From positions 62,001 to 126,000 of the forward strand of contig NZ_QGGZ01000014.1 in NCBI RefSeq assembly GCF_003148825.1: 64,000 bases of DNA, in the 5' to 3' direction. Both the position numbers and the translations under genes were made by a program. This document shows, in pieces, positions 50,130 through 59,026 of the stretch; position 1 is the first letter of the stretch, and each line of letters begins with the position of its first letter. Below the pieces are notes generated by a model. The model was given only the letters and a program-made list of their open reading frames with translations. It searched no databases and was not told where the DNA came from. The stretch is from Streptomyces sp. CG 926 (GTDB lineage Bacteria; Actinomycetota; Actinomycetes; Streptomycetales; Streptomycetaceae).

Positions 50130-51071
50130 ATGACGTTCCGCTCGAGTTCGATCCCGCCCGGCGTCCTCACCGTCGGCGCCGTCACCTTCACGGTGTTCGC
50201 CTGGGCCTCCGCCTTCGTCTCCATCCGCAGCGCGGGGGCCGCGTACTCGCCCGGCGCCCTGGCCCTCGGCCGGCTCCTCGCGGCCTCCGTGGTCCTCGTG
50301 GCGCTGCTTCTGATCAGCCGCCAGGGCCTGCCGCCCCGCGAGGCCTGGCGCGGGATCCTGGTGTCCGGCGTCGTGTGGTTCTGCGGCTACACGGTCGTCC
50401 TGAACTGGGGTGAACGGCTGGTCGACGCGGGCACCGCGTCGCTGCTCGTGAACATCGGGCCCATCCTCATGGCCCTCCTCGCGGCCCGCCTCCTCGGCGA
50501 GGCACTGCCCCCGCGGCTCCTGGTCGGCATGGCCGTCTCCTTCGCCGGAGCGGTGGTCGTGGGCCTGTCCATGTCGTCCGGGGACGGTGGCTCCACCTCG
50601 GTGCTCGGGGTCGTACTCTGCCTGCTCGCGGCTGTGGCGTACGCGACCGGCGTCATCGCCCAGAAGCCCGCGCTCTCCTACGGCACCCCCCTCCAGGTCA
50701 CCACCTTCTCCTGCCTGACGGGCGCCGTGGCCTGCCTGCCCTTCACGGGCCAACTGTTCGCGGAACTGCCCGAGGCACCGATGTCCGCGACCTTGAACAT
50801 GCTCTACCTGGGTGTGGTCCCCACCGCACTGGCCTTCACCACCTGGACCTACGCCCTGGCCCGCATGCCCGCCGGAAAGCTGGGGGCGACCACGTACGCC
50901 GTCCCCGCCATCGTCGTGCTGCTGAGCTGGGCCCTTCTCGGCGAGGTGCCGGCCTGGCTGACCTTCGTCGGCGGGGCGCTCTGCCTGGCCGGAGTGGCGG
51001 TCTCCCGCTATACGCCGCGCGCACGCCGGACCCCCACCGAGGACAGCCCGCTCGGTGCGGGCCGCAGCTGA
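50130..51071 (+). CDS. EamA-family (DMT superfamily) transporter
   Basis: A 313-residue membrane protein with ten predicted helices in two EamA repeats: FTVFAWASAFVSIRSAGAAYSPGALALGRLLAASVV in the first, and FTTWTYALARMPAGKLGATTYAVPAIVVLLSWALLGE in the second. It is probably an exporter of a small metabolite. It lies 70 bases after the ArsR-type regulator, with an operator in between, and 79 bases before the ketopantoate-reductase gene. Confidence 0.9.
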   Translation: MTFRSSSIPPGVLTVGAVTFTVFAWASAFVSIRSAGAAYSPGALALGRLLAASVVLVALLLISRQGLPPREAWRGILVSGVVWFCGYTVVLNWGERLVDAGTASLLVNIGPILMALLAARLLGEALPPRLLVGMAVSFAGAVVVGLSMSSGDGGSTSVLGVVLCLLAAVAYATGVIAQKPALSYGTPLQVTTFSCLTGAVACLPFTGQLFAELPEAPMSATLNMLYLGVVPTALAFTTWTYALARMPAGKLGATTYAVPAIVVLLSWALLGEVPAWLTFVGGALCLAGVAVSRYTPRARRTPTEDSPLGAGRS

Positions 51072-51150
51072 GCGAACCGCGTCCCTCCCCCGCCCCGCCT
51101 TCTCCGACACCACCGCCACCAACCGCACCTCCCACGAAAGGCACCCCTTG

Positions 51151-52080
51151 ATGAGGATCCTCACGGTCGGCGCCGGCGCCGTCGGCGGCTTCTTCGGCGC
51201 GCGGCTCGCGACAGCGGGTCAGGACGTCTCCTTCCTCGTACGCCCGGCCCGCGCGAAGGCGTTGGAGGGCCGCGGTCTGCGCGTGGCGGGACAGGGGGAG
51301 GAGCTCCACCTCACGCCACGTCTGGTGACGGCCGGCGCCGTGGGCGGACCGTACGACCTGGTGCTGCTCTCGGTGAAGGCCACCGCCCTGCGGACGGCGC
51401 TGGCGGACATCGAACCCGCCGTCGGCCCGGACACCGCCGTCGTGCCGGTGCTCAACGGGGTCGCCCACCTCGACGCGCTCGTCGCCCGCCTCGGGGCCGG
51501 AGCGGTTCTCGGCGGCGTCGCGAAGGTGGTCACCACCTTGAACGACGACGGCGACATCCTCCGCATGGCCCCGCCCTCGGTCATCGTGACCGGCGAGCTC
51601 GACGGCCGCCCGTCGGCCCGGGTGGACGCGATCCGCGGTGTGCTGACCGAGGCCGGCATCGACTCGCCGGCGACCGAGGACATCGTCGCGGCCATGTGGC
51701 ACAAATGGGTCTTCATCTCCACGCTCGTCGCCCTGACCTGCCTGATGCGCGGCACCGTCGGCGAGGTGAACGCCGTTCAGGGTGGGGCGGGCCTGGCCGC
51801 GGCGCTGATCGCCGAGACCGCGGCGGTGGCGGAGGCCGCGGGCCACCCGGTGACCGCGGCGGAGCTCGCCTTCACCAGGTCGACGGTCACGGCCCCCGGC
51901 TCCCCGCTCACCCCGTCCCTGTACCGCGACCTCGTCGCCGGAGCGCCGACGGAGGCCGACCACGTCCTGACCGACCTCACCCTGCGCGCCCATGCGCTGG
52001 GAGTGGCCACTCCCCTGCTGGACCTCGCCGCCCTCCAGCTGCGGGTCCACGAACATCGGCTCGCCGCCGGACGCCCCTGA
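51151..52080 (+). CDS. panE: Ketopantoate reductase-family protein
   Basis: A 309-residue NADPH-dependent reductase. The Rossmann loop is ILTVGAGAVGGFFGARLA. DLVLLSVKATAL, PVLNGVAHLDAL and HKWVFISTLVALTCLMRG are the canonical PanE/ApbA blocks; the lysine in SVKATAL and the KW pair are catalytic or binding. The C-terminal helical domain ends with TPLLDLAALQLRVHEHR. It reduces 2-dehydropantoate in coenzyme-A synthesis or a similar 2-keto acid. A second-copy role is likely because other coenzyme-A genes are not adjacent. GAAAGG precedes the ATG. Confidence 0.88.
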   Translation: MRILTVGAGAVGGFFGARLATAGQDVSFLVRPARAKALEGRGLRVAGQGEELHLTPRLVTAGAVGGPYDLVLLSVKATALRTALADIEPAVGPDTAVVPVLNGVAHLDALVARLGAGAVLGGVAKVVTTLNDDGDILRMAPPSVIVTGELDGRPSARVDAIRGVLTEAGIDSPATEDIVAAMWHKWVFISTLVALTCLMRGTVGEVNAVQGGAGLAAALIAETAAVAEAAGHPVTAAELAFTRSTVTAPGSPLTPSLYRDLVAGAPTEADHVLTDLTLRAHALGVATPLLDLAALQLRVHEHRLAAGRP

Positions 52081-52105
52081 GAGCGCAGCCGTCGTACGCA
52101 CTCAC

Positions 52106-52133
52106 CCGGATGCCCGGACCATTGGGCATCCGG
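52106..52133. terminator. Hairpin after panE-type gene
   Basis: CCGGATGCCC pairs exactly with GGGCATCCGG around an 8-base loop (GGACCATT), about 26 bases after the stop codon. There is no T-run. Confidence 0.65.
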
Positions 52134-52185
52134 GCTTCCGGGCCTTTGACTGGGAACTCCCAAGGTCCGGAACCCCCATGGAGGC

Positions 52186-52698
52186 ATGGTGACGGCGGTC
52201 GCGTGGATGCGTGGTGCGGCAGGTGCGGTGGCACTGTCGGTGGCGGCGTTCGGCGCCGCGGGCTGTTCCGACGGTGACGGCACTCCGTCCGGGGCCGTGT
52301 CGAGCGCCGCGTCGGCGGTGAAGTCCGCGGGCGAGGCGGTCTCGTCGGCCGCCGCCGAGGCACAGAAGGCCGCCGAGTCGGCGGCCGCCGTGGCGAAGGA
52401 CAAGCTCGCCGGGGTGAAGGACGGGGTCGACGCCAAGGACCAGGTGTCCTTGGGCGCGGTGGCCACCGACGCGGACGGGTACACGACGGTCCCCGTGACG
52501 GCGCGGAACACCGACGACGCGACGAAGTCCTTCGCGGTGCAGGTCGAGTTCAAGGACGAGAGCGGCAACCTCGTCGACACCGTGGTCGTGACGATCACGA
52601 ACGTCGCCGGGAAGGGCACAGGACAGGGAACGGCCCGCAGTACGCACAAACTGTCGGGCACGGTCACGGCCCAGGCCGGTACGGCCCTGCGCTACTGA
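52186..52698 (+). CDS. Putative lipoprotein with coiled-coil-like region
   Basis: A 170-residue exported protein. The signal region (ALSVAAFGAAGC) ends in a lipobox with cysteine at residue 27. Residues 35-80 are an Ala/Ser/Lys-rich helix (SSAASAVKSAGEAVSS; AAEAQKAAESAAAVAKDK) that may form a coiled coil, and a beta-rich C-terminal domain follows (YTTVPVTARNTDD; FAVQVEFKDESGN). ATG 52186 is used; an ATG at 52207 would give a shorter signal peptide that fits equally well. It converges with the Fur gene, overlapping by seven bases. Confidence 0.7.
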   Translation: MVTAVAWMRGAAGAVALSVAAFGAAGCSDGDGTPSGAVSSAASAVKSAGEAVSSAAAEAQKAAESAAAVAKDKLAGVKDGVDAKDQVSLGAVATDADGYTTVPVTARNTDDATKSFAVQVEFKDESGNLVDTVVVTITNVAGKGTGQGTARSTHKLSGTVTAQAGTALRY

Positions 52699-53147
52699 GC
52701 GGGGCCGTCCACGGGCGAGGCTCCGGGCTGCGCCCCCTGGGCGCAGCCCGGGCACAACCCTCGGTAGGTGACCTCGACCCCGGAGACCGTGAAGCCGAAA
52801 CGCTCCCGCTCCGGGAGGTCGGCCAGTAGGTCTCCGGTCGGGTGGACGTCGCGGATGAGACCGCAGGCGGAACACACCAGGTGCTGGTGCGGGTCGTGCA
52901 CGTTGGGGTCGTAGCGTTTCGCCCGCCCGTGGGCGGAGACCTCCGCGACCTCGCCGAGCAGGACCAGTTCGGCAAGGGTGTTGTAGACGGTGGCCCGGGA
53001 GATCTCGGGCAGCCGCAGCGCCGCGCGGGCGTGCACCTCGTCGGCCGTGAGGTGGACGTGCTCACCGTCGAGGACCTCCGCGACGACGCGTCGCTGGGAG
53101 GTCATGCGCCGACTGTGCCCACGTAGTCGCTGCAGCAGGTCGCTCAT
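52692..53147 (-). CDS. Fur-family regulator (PerR/CatR-like)
   Basis: A 151-residue metalloregulator. The DNA-binding part is RMTSQRRVVAEVLDGEHVHLTADEVHARAALRLPEISRATVYNTLAEL. The metal sites include HDPHQHLVCSACGLIRDV and YRGLCPGCAQG, i.e. two CxxC pairs for structural zinc plus His/Asp residues for the sensory metal. By analogy with FurA-KatG and CatR-CatA it should repress the catalase-peroxidase gene until oxidised by peroxide. Here it is divergent from katG rather than in front of it. It starts at ATG 53147. Confidence 0.92.
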   Translation of the reverse strand: MSDLLQRLRGHSRRMTSQRRVVAEVLDGEHVHLTADEVHARAALRLPEISRATVYNTLAELVLLGEVAEVSAHGRAKRYDPNVHDPHQHLVCSACGLIRDVHPTGDLLADLPERERFGFTVSGVEVTYRGLCPGCAQGAQPGASPVDGPAQ

Positions 53148-53501
53148 TTCGGTCCCACCTGTCCGGGCTCCGGGGGACGGCGGTACGTGCGGGAATCCGT
53201 GTCACCCGCGGCGCCCGTCCCGTGTCCGCCGGGCCACCCTACAATTGCGCCCCGCGTTTTCCGGTCGGCCGGCACATCGCGGCGATCACATGAATTCACC
53301 CATTGGGCCGAGTCGGAACGGCTTTGGGCTTCGACTGCCGGTTAGGCGGTGGCGCCCTGCGTGTTTCTCGTGGCTGTGCGGTCCGGTGTGCGCGACCATA
53401 CGGACGCCGAGTCGCAGTGCCCGACCCTACGTGAATTGGCGGACGGCGTCGTGAGCGAACGGCCGGCAGATGGAAACACCGCGACAGGAAGAAGGACGGA
53501 C
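53148..53501. promoter_or_regulatory. Divergent control region between fur and katG
   Basis: This 354-base gap holds no convincing gene. A -10-like TACAAT is at 53240-53245 for rightward transcription. AT-rich motifs centred on AATT are the most likely Fur-type sites: ACAATTGC at 53241-53248, the 8-base palindrome TGAATTCA at 53291-53298 and TGAATTGG at 53432-53439. The katG leader after this promoter would be long, about 250 bases. Confidence 0.4.
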
Positions 53502-55691
53502 GTGTCCGGCAGCGAAAGCGAGAACCCGGCAATCCCCTCCCCGGCCCCCACGCCGGCTCCGCCCAGGACGAACCGGGACTGGTGGCCGAACCAGTTGGAC
53601 CTCCAGGTCCTCCACCAGCACTCGCCCCGGTCCAATCCCATGGACGAGGACTACGACTACGCGGCAGAGTTCGCGACCTTGGACGTCGACGCGCTGAAGC
53701 GGGACGTCTTCGAGGTCATGACGGCCTCGCAGGACTGGTGGCCCGCCGACTACGGGCACTACGGGCCGCTGTTCATCCGGATGAGCTGGCACGCCGCGGG
53801 CACGTACCGCATCGAGGACGGCCGGGGCGGCGGCGGCTCCGGCGCCCAGCGTTTCGCCCCGCTCAACAGTTGGCCGGACAACGCGAGCCTCGACAAGGCG
53901 CGCCGCCTGCTGTGGCCGGTCAAGCAGAAGTACGGGCGGAAGATCTCCTGGGCCGACCTGCTGGTCTTCGCCGGTAACTGCGCCATGGAATCGATGGGGT
54001 TCAAGACGTTCGGCTTCGGCTTCGGGCGGGAGGACATCTGGGAGCCGGAGGAGATCTTCTGGGGGCCCGAGGACACGTGGCTCGGAGATGAGCGCTACAG
54101 CGGCGATCGGGAACTCTCCGGGCCGTTCGGCGCCGTACAGATGGGTCTGATCTACGTCAATCCGGAGGGTCCCAACGGCAATCCGGACCCGATCGCCGCC
54201 GCCCGGGACATTCGCGAGACGTTCGCGCGCATGGCGATGAACGACGAGGAGACGGCCGCGCTCATCATCGGCGGCCACACCTTCGGCAAGTGCCATGGCG
54301 CGGTCGACCCGGAGTACATCGGTCCGGAACCCGAGGGCTGCCCGATCGAGCAGCAGGGCATCGGCTGGCGGAACACCTACGGCAGCGGCGCGGGCGTCGA
54401 CACGCTCACGAGCGGGCTGGAGGGGGCGTGGACGGCGGAGCCGACGAAGTGGGACAACGGTTACCTGGACAACCTGTTCCGGTACGACTGGGAGCTGACG
54501 AGGAGCCCGGCCGGCGCCCAGCAGTGGACTCCCAAGGATCCCTCGGCCCAGGGCACGGTGCCCGACGCGCATGATCCGTCGAAGCGGCACGCGCCCATGA
54601 TGCTGACGACGGACCTCTCCCTGAAGCTGGATCCCGTCTACGGACCGATCGCCAAGGGCTTCCACGAGAACCCGGACCGGCTGGCGGATGCCTTCGCCAA
54701 GGCCTGGTACAAGCTCCTGCACCGCGACATGGGGCCGCTCTCCCGCTACCTGGGCCCGTGGATCGCCGAGCCCCAGCTCTGGCAGGACCCCGTGCCCGAG
54801 GTCGATCACCCGCTGGTCGGCGCCGCGGAGATCGCCGCCCTGAAGGACTCGATCCTCGCCTCCGGGCTGTCGGTCTCCCAACTGGTCACCACCGCCTGGG
54901 CGTCGGCGGCCAGTTTCCGCGGCACGGACAAGCGCGGCGGGGCCAACGGCGCGCGGATCCGGCTGGCGCCGCAGAAGGACTGGGAGGTGAACGACGTTCC
55001 CGAGGTGACGGAGACGGTGCGGGCCCTGGACCGGATCCGGCAGGAGTTCAACGAGTCCCAGGGCGGCGGGACGAAGGTGTCCCTCGCCGACCTGATCGTC
55101 CTGGGCGGGTGCGTGGCCGTCGAGCGGGCGGCGAAGAGCGGCGGGCAGGACATCACGGTGCCCTTCGTGCCGGGGCGCACCGATGCCTCGCAGGAGCAGA
55201 CCGACGTGGACTCGTTCGCCGTGTTGGAACCGCGGGCGGACGGGTTCCTCGGCTACCTGCGGGCGGGCGAGAAGCTGTCGCCGGAGACCCTGCTGCTGGA
55301 CCGGGCCAACCTGTTGACGCTCACCGCGCCCGAGATGACGGTCCTGATCGGTGGCATGCGGGCGCTGGACAGCGGGCGCGGGCGATCGCCGCACGGGGTG
55401 CTCACCGAGCGGCCGGAGACGCTGACCAACGACTTCTTCGTCAACCTGCTGGACATGGGTACGCAGTGGAAGCCGTCGGCCTCGGACGAGAACGTGTTCG
55501 AGGGCCGGGACCGGGTGACGGGCGAGGCCAGGTGGACCGCGACCGCGGTCGACCTCGTCTTCGGTTCGCATTCCCAGCTCCGGGCCATCTGCGAGGTCTA
55601 CGCGTCCGGGGACGCGGGAGGGAAGTTCGCGCGTGACTTCGTGTCCGCCTGGGACAAGGTGATGAACCTCGATCGCTTCGACCTCGCCTGA
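53502..55691 (+). CDS. katG: Catalase-peroxidase KatG
   Basis: A 729-residue bifunctional heme enzyme that destroys hydrogen peroxide and oxidises electron donors in the cytoplasm. The distal triad is Arg93-Trp96-His97 and the proximal heme ligand is His259 (GGHTFGK). The three residues of the covalent adduct are Trp96, Tyr218 and Met244, with the same spacing (122 and 26) as other KatG enzymes. The C-terminal half is the usual degenerate second peroxidase domain (to residue 729). GTG at 53502 is chosen because GAAGGA precedes it; the first 30 residues are Pro/Ser-rich. Confidence 0.97.
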   Translation: MSGSESENPAIPSPAPTPAPPRTNRDWWPNQLDLQVLHQHSPRSNPMDEDYDYAAEFATLDVDALKRDVFEVMTASQDWWPADYGHYGPLFIRMSWHAAGTYRIEDGRGGGGSGAQRFAPLNSWPDNASLDKARRLLWPVKQKYGRKISWADLLVFAGNCAMESMGFKTFGFGFGREDIWEPEEIFWGPEDTWLGDERYSGDRELSGPFGAVQMGLIYVNPEGPNGNPDPIAAARDIRETFARMAMNDEETAALIIGGHTFGKCHGAVDPEYIGPEPEGCPIEQQGIGWRNTYGSGAGVDTLTSGLEGAWTAEPTKWDNGYLDNLFRYDWELTRSPAGAQQWTPKDPSAQGTVPDAHDPSKRHAPMMLTTDLSLKLDPVYGPIAKGFHENPDRLADAFAKAWYKLLHRDMGPLSRYLGPWIAEPQLWQDPVPEVDHPLVGAAEIAALKDSILASGLSVSQLVTTAWASAASFRGTDKRGGANGARIRLAPQKDWEVNDVPEVTETVRALDRIRQEFNESQGGGTKVSLADLIVLGGCVAVERAAKSGGQDITVPFVPGRTDASQEQTDVDSFAVLEPRADGFLGYLRAGEKLSPETLLLDRANLLTLTAPEMTVLIGGMRALDSGRGRSPHGVLTERPETLTNDFFVNLLDMGTQWKPSASDENVFEGRDRVTGEARWTATAVDLVFGSHSQLRAICEVYASGDAGGKFARDFVSAWDKVMNLDRFDLA

Positions 55692-55844
55692 GCCGGAGGT
55701 TCCGGTCGGCCGCCTCCCGTCGGCCGACCGGAACCTCCCACGGCATTCCTGCCCTCGGGCGCGTCGTCGGGCCGGGCGCGGGCAAGGGAGACACACAGGG
55801 CGAAGGCGCCGGCGCAGACGCCGCAGCGAAGACAGGGAGGCGTC

Positions 55845-56330
55845 ATGGCACACGATGGCCCGGGCGGTCGGAGCGAGACCGCGGAGGAGCGGGCGGACCG
55901 GCAGTGGCAGGAGCTCATCCAGGAGATCCGTGTCGCGCAGACGGGCGTGCAGATCCTCTTCGGTTTCCTGCTGACCGTCGCCTTCACCCCGCACTTCCAG
56001 GGACTGCCCCAGATCGACAAGGTGATCTACATCGTGACCGTGGTGCTGGGTGCTCTGGCGACGGGGGCACTGATCGGGCCCGTCTCCTTCCACCGCATCG
56101 TCTCGGGCCGCCGGATCAAGCCCGAGGCGGTCGCGTGGGCCTCGCGGCTGACCTTCACCGGTCTGATCCTGCTCCTGGCCACGTGCACGTCCGCCCTTCT
56201 GCTGGTGCTACGGGTGGCGACGCACAACGCCCTCGTACCGTGGCTCGTCGCGGGCGTGCTGACCTGGTACCTCCTGTGCTGGTTCGTCCTCCCGCTCTGG
56301 GCGCGCGTCCGCTACACCGCCGTCGACTGA
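55845..56330 (+). CDS. DUF6328 membrane protein
   Basis: A 161-residue protein. A charged N-terminus with RQWQELIQEIRVAQTGVQILFGFLLTVAFTP, the DUF6328 opening, is followed by three further helices (IYIVTVVLGALATGALIGPVSFH; WASRLTFTGLILLLATCTSALLLV; VPWLVAGVLTWYLLCWFVLPLW). No function is known. GGGAGG precedes the ATG. It is the first of several small genes likely to respond to stress, next to katG and ending in a very strong palindrome. Confidence 0.82.
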   Translation: MAHDGPGGRSETAEERADRQWQELIQEIRVAQTGVQILFGFLLTVAFTPHFQGLPQIDKVIYIVTVVLGALATGALIGPVSFHRIVSGRRIKPEAVAWASRLTFTGLILLLATCTSALLLVLRVATHNALVPWLVAGVLTWYLLCWFVLPLWARVRYTAVD

Positions 56331-56362
56331 CGAAGTCCCGACGAAGTCCCGCGGAACATGCG

Positions 56363-56400
56363 CCGAGGTCCCGCACCCGATATCGGGTGCGGGACCTCGG
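56363..56400. terminator. 38-bp perfect palindrome, bidirectional terminator
   Basis: Both strands read the same: 19-bp arms (CCGAGGTCCCGCACCCGAT and its complement) meet with no unpaired loop. It lies 33 bases after the DUF6328 gene and about 120 bases beyond the end of the convergent DUF6131 gene, so it can terminate both. Confidence 0.85.
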
Positions 56401-56521
56401 TGGTGCGTGCTGTGCACGTGCGCGTCAGCGGGTGAAGACATCCTGGGCGGAACGGAAACACCGTGCGTCTTTTCCCTGACCGGCATTCCGGCGGTCGAAT
56501 CCGATGACTTCGCCGAACCGG

Positions 56522-56677
56522 CTACCAGTAGTGGCGGCGGCCGCCGACCGCGTGCCCGACCGAGCCCAGGACCCACAACACCGCACCTACGACGAGCAGG
56601 ATGATTCCGAGGGTCCAGAGGATGGAAACTCCGGTCAGGAATCCGATGAGCAGGAGAATCAGCCCGACAGCAATCAT
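56522..56677 (-). CDS. DUF6131 small membrane protein (copy 1)
   Basis: A 51-residue protein made of two hydrophobic segments: MIAVGLILLLIGFLTGVSIL and TLGIILLVVGAVLWVLGSVG, ending in HAVGGRRHYW. It is a small two-helix membrane protein of the DUF6131 family. GAGGACACC precedes the ATG at 56677. A paralogue of the same length lies at 61831-61986. Function is unknown; similar genes in Streptomyces tend to be stress-induced. Confidence 0.8.
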   Translation of the reverse strand: MIAVGLILLLIGFLTGVSILWTLGIILLVVGAVLWVLGSVGHAVGGRRHYW

Positions 56678-56788
56678 GGTGTCCTCGTTCTCGTGGAGGA
56701 AACTCGGCGGAACAGTTCGGTCCGCCGAGGTGCTTCGGATGCCGTGTATCCCGAATTCCGGGTTCTAACAGTGTTGAGGGCGACCGAA

Positions 56789-57454
56789 TCAGCGCGCGCC
56801 GCCGAGCGGGCTGCGGTCGAGATGCGCGAGCAGATCGGCGGGATGCCGGTAGACGGCCCGCGCCCCGGCTTCCTCGAGGTCCCGGCGGGGGATCCCGCCG
56901 CAGAGCAGGCCCACGCTCGTGACGTCGGCCCGGGCGGCCGCCCGCATGTCCCAGACGGTGTCGCCGACGAACACGGCGTCGCGGGCCGCGGCGTCGGCGA
57001 GGCCGAGGGCGTGGTGGACCTGATCGGGTGCGGGCTTGCCCTCGCGCACGTCGTCGGAGCTCGCCGTCGCCGTGATCGCGTCGTCGGCATCGATGGCCTT
57101 GCGCAGCGCGTCGAGCTCGGTGTCCTTCGCCGAGGTCACGAGCACGACCCGCCAACCTTGTCGGTCCAGCTCGCGCAGCAGTTCGGCCGCCGCCTCGAAT
57201 GGGGGCAGCCGGTCGAAGTACGTGCCGTAGAGGGTGGAGTGCGCGTCGCTCAGGGTCCCGTCCTCGCTCGTGTCCCGGTCCGCCCCCAGCAGATGGCCCA
57301 GCAGATCCTCACCGGGCAGGCCGATCGCGCGGTGGACATCGTGCATGGCGACGTCGTGACCGGCTTGTCGCAAGGCTTCCCACCAGCAGACGACGTGCAG
57401 GTGATTGGTGTCGACGAGGGTGCCGTCGACATCGAACAGCGCGGCACGGTTCAT
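56789..57454 (-). CDS. HAD-superfamily hydrolase
   Basis: A 221-residue phosphatase-like protein. Motif I FDVDGTLVDTN has the nucleophile aspartate. The cap region includes HRAIGLPGEDLLGHLLG. Motif II is VVLVTSAKD, the motif III lysine is in REGKPAPD, and motif IV is VFVGDTVWDM. This is the beta-phosphoglucomutase/phosphoglycolate phosphatase group; the substrate is a small phosphate ester. AGGAGG precedes the ATG at 57454. Confidence 0.9.
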   Translation of the reverse strand: MNRAALFDVDGTLVDTNHLHVVCWWEALRQAGHDVAMHDVHRAIGLPGEDLLGHLLGADRDTSEDGTLSDAHSTLYGTYFDRLPPFEAAAELLRELDRQGWRVVLVTSAKDTELDALRKAIDADDAITATASSDDVREGKPAPDQVHHALGLADAAARDAVFVGDTVWDMRAAARADVTSVGLLCGGIPRRDLEEAGARAVYRHPADLLAHLDRSPLGGAR

Positions 57455-57697
57455 CTCCGCCTCCTGCGGGGTCGGCGACCGCCGGGCAAGTGCCCGGCCG
57501 CCGCGTGCCGATCGGGATCGCAGCCGATCGGGCACATATCGGGCGCCTACCCGTTGTCCGCCACCGCACGCGCCAAGGACAGGGCCGCCGTGATGGATTC
57601 CCGAAGACCGGAGACCTACGGTGGGAGCAGCGACTGGAGCGGCCATGTACGTGACACCACCCGTGACACCACCCCCGGCCCACCGCTCCCCGGCGCC

Positions 57698-58525
57698 ATG
57701 AGCGGGTCGGGCGAGCCGGGCCACAGGTCGCCCGTCGAACGGATACGTAGCGCGATACGGCGCCTGCGGGCCGGGCGCCGCTGGGGGCGCGTGCGGGAGG
57801 TGGAGCTGTGGCAGCGCTCCCTGGGGTTCGCGGCGCTCGGGTTCCTGACGCTGGTCCCGCTGCTGGTCGTCGTGTCCGCGGCGGACACCGCGACCGGGCA
57901 GGGGTTCGCCCAGTGGCTGGGGGACGGGCTCGGCGTGTCGCCGGCCGCCAAGGCGGAGATCGACCGGCTCTTCGCCCTTCCCGGTCAGGCCTGGCGGACC
58001 ACGACGGCCTTCGGCCTGGCCGTGCTCGCCGTGTTCGGACTGTCCTTCGGAACCATGCTGCAGAGCGGCTACGAGAAGATCTGGGACCTGCCCCCGGGTC
58101 GCTGGTGGGGCGGGTGGCGGCACGTGTTGTGGCTCGGCGTGCTGATCGGCGTCCTGTACCTGTCGGCGATCACCCCGCCGTGGCGTGAGTCTGCGGCCCG
58201 TGGCCTCGTCGCGGTCGCCATCGGCATGGTGTTCTTCTGGTGGTCCCAGCGGCTGCTGCTCGGCGGCCGGGTCGCGTGGACCGCGCTCCTTCCGGGGGCG
58301 ATCGCCACGATGCTGGGGCTGCTCGGGCTGCGGGTCTTCTCCCGGCTGGTCTTCTCCCCGCTGATCGCCTCGAACGCCGTCACGTACGGCCCGTTCGGGA
58401 CCGTCCTCGTCCTGCAGACCTGGCTCGTCGCGGTGGGCGTGGTCATCTTCGGGGGCGCGCTCACCGGCCGGATGCTCGACGACGAGCTGCCACACCGAGT
58501 GCCGCCGGTGCGCCCCGGCGGCTGA
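57698..58525 (+). CDS. YihY/BrkB-family membrane protein
   Basis: A 275-residue protein with six or so helices in the YihY (formerly RNase BN) pattern: VELWQRSLGFAALGFLTLVPLLVVVSAAD, FGLSFGTMLQSGYEKIWDLPPG, TYGPFGTVLVLQTWLVAVGVVIFGGALTGRM. The N-terminal 30 residues are Arg-rich and cytoplasmic. Function in bacteria is uncertain; it may be an exporter or membrane-organising protein. It is divergent from the HAD gene and has no close partner. Confidence 0.85.
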   Translation: MSGSGEPGHRSPVERIRSAIRRLRAGRRWGRVREVELWQRSLGFAALGFLTLVPLLVVVSAADTATGQGFAQWLGDGLGVSPAAKAEIDRLFALPGQAWRTTTAFGLAVLAVFGLSFGTMLQSGYEKIWDLPPGRWWGGWRHVLWLGVLIGVLYLSAITPPWRESAARGLVAVAIGMVFFWWSQRLLLGGRVAWTALLPGAIATMLGLLGLRVFSRLVFSPLIASNAVTYGPFGTVLVLQTWLVAVGVVIFGGALTGRMLDDELPHRVPPVRPGG

Positions 58526-58704
58526 GCCGCGGTCTCGGGACCTCCGGCGGGCAACGACGGCGACGAGCAGCGGCTACCGTCCGTAGCCCCACAGGATCCG
58601 GAACGGATGGCCTGGGCGGTGCGGATCCCACGCGCGGGTACCCGAGGCTGCGGCCGTTTATCGACCGGATGCGCACCTGATGCGGCTTACGCGTGTGATC
58701 GATC

Positions 58705-58729
58705 GATTGGATCCGCCGTGGACGGGTAA
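58705..58729 (+). promoter_or_regulatory. Near-match to the sigma-B promoter upstream of the DUF6213 gene
   Basis: GATT at 58705-58708 is followed by 15 bases and GGGTAA at 58724-58729. The Streptomyces sigma-B consensus is GNNT, 14-16 bases, GGGTAC or GGGTAT, so only the last base deviates. It is 57 bases upstream of the DUF6213 ATG. Confidence 0.4.
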
Positions 58730-58786
58730 CCGTTCCAGGAAGCGCGCACCGGGAGGGTGCGCGTTCCGGAGAGGAGAAGTGGTGTC

Positions 58787-59026
58787 ATGCACTCGTTCGC
58801 CCTACCGCTGATCCCCACGGAGGAGGGCATGCTCCTCATCCCGGCCGAACAGGTGACGGCCTTGCTGCGGGGACTGGCTTCCGACTGGGAGAGCGCGGCG
58901 GAGCTGGACTCCGCGGAAGCCGACGCCGACACCGTCCTGGCCATGACGGAGGCACTCACCCAGCTCGCCGATCAGATCGACGCGGAGTGCATCGCCTGCG
59001 CCTCGCAGCCGACCCAGGGCGGATGA
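58787..59026 (+). CDS. DUF6213 small protein
   Basis: A 79-residue soluble, acidic helical protein: FALPLIPTEEGMLLIPAEQVTALLRGLASDW, then an acidic stretch (LDSAEADADT), then EALTQLADQIDAECIA. This matches the DUF6213 layout; no function is known. GGAGAAG lies upstream of the ATG. Its TGA overlaps the ATG of the following endonuclease-like gene, so translation may be coupled. Confidence 0.7.
   Translation: MHSFALPLIPTEEGMLLIPAEQVTALLRGLASDWESAAELDSAEADADTVLAMTEALTQLADQIDAECIACASQPTQGG

Noticed and set aside
53427..56093. 888-codon minus-strand open frame
   Set aside because: Antisense to katG; composition is Arg/Val/Gly shadow sequence and katG is certain.
56504..57697. Long plus-strand frame ahead of the YihY gene
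   Set aside because: Antisense to the DUF6131 and HAD genes; a real start lies at 57698.
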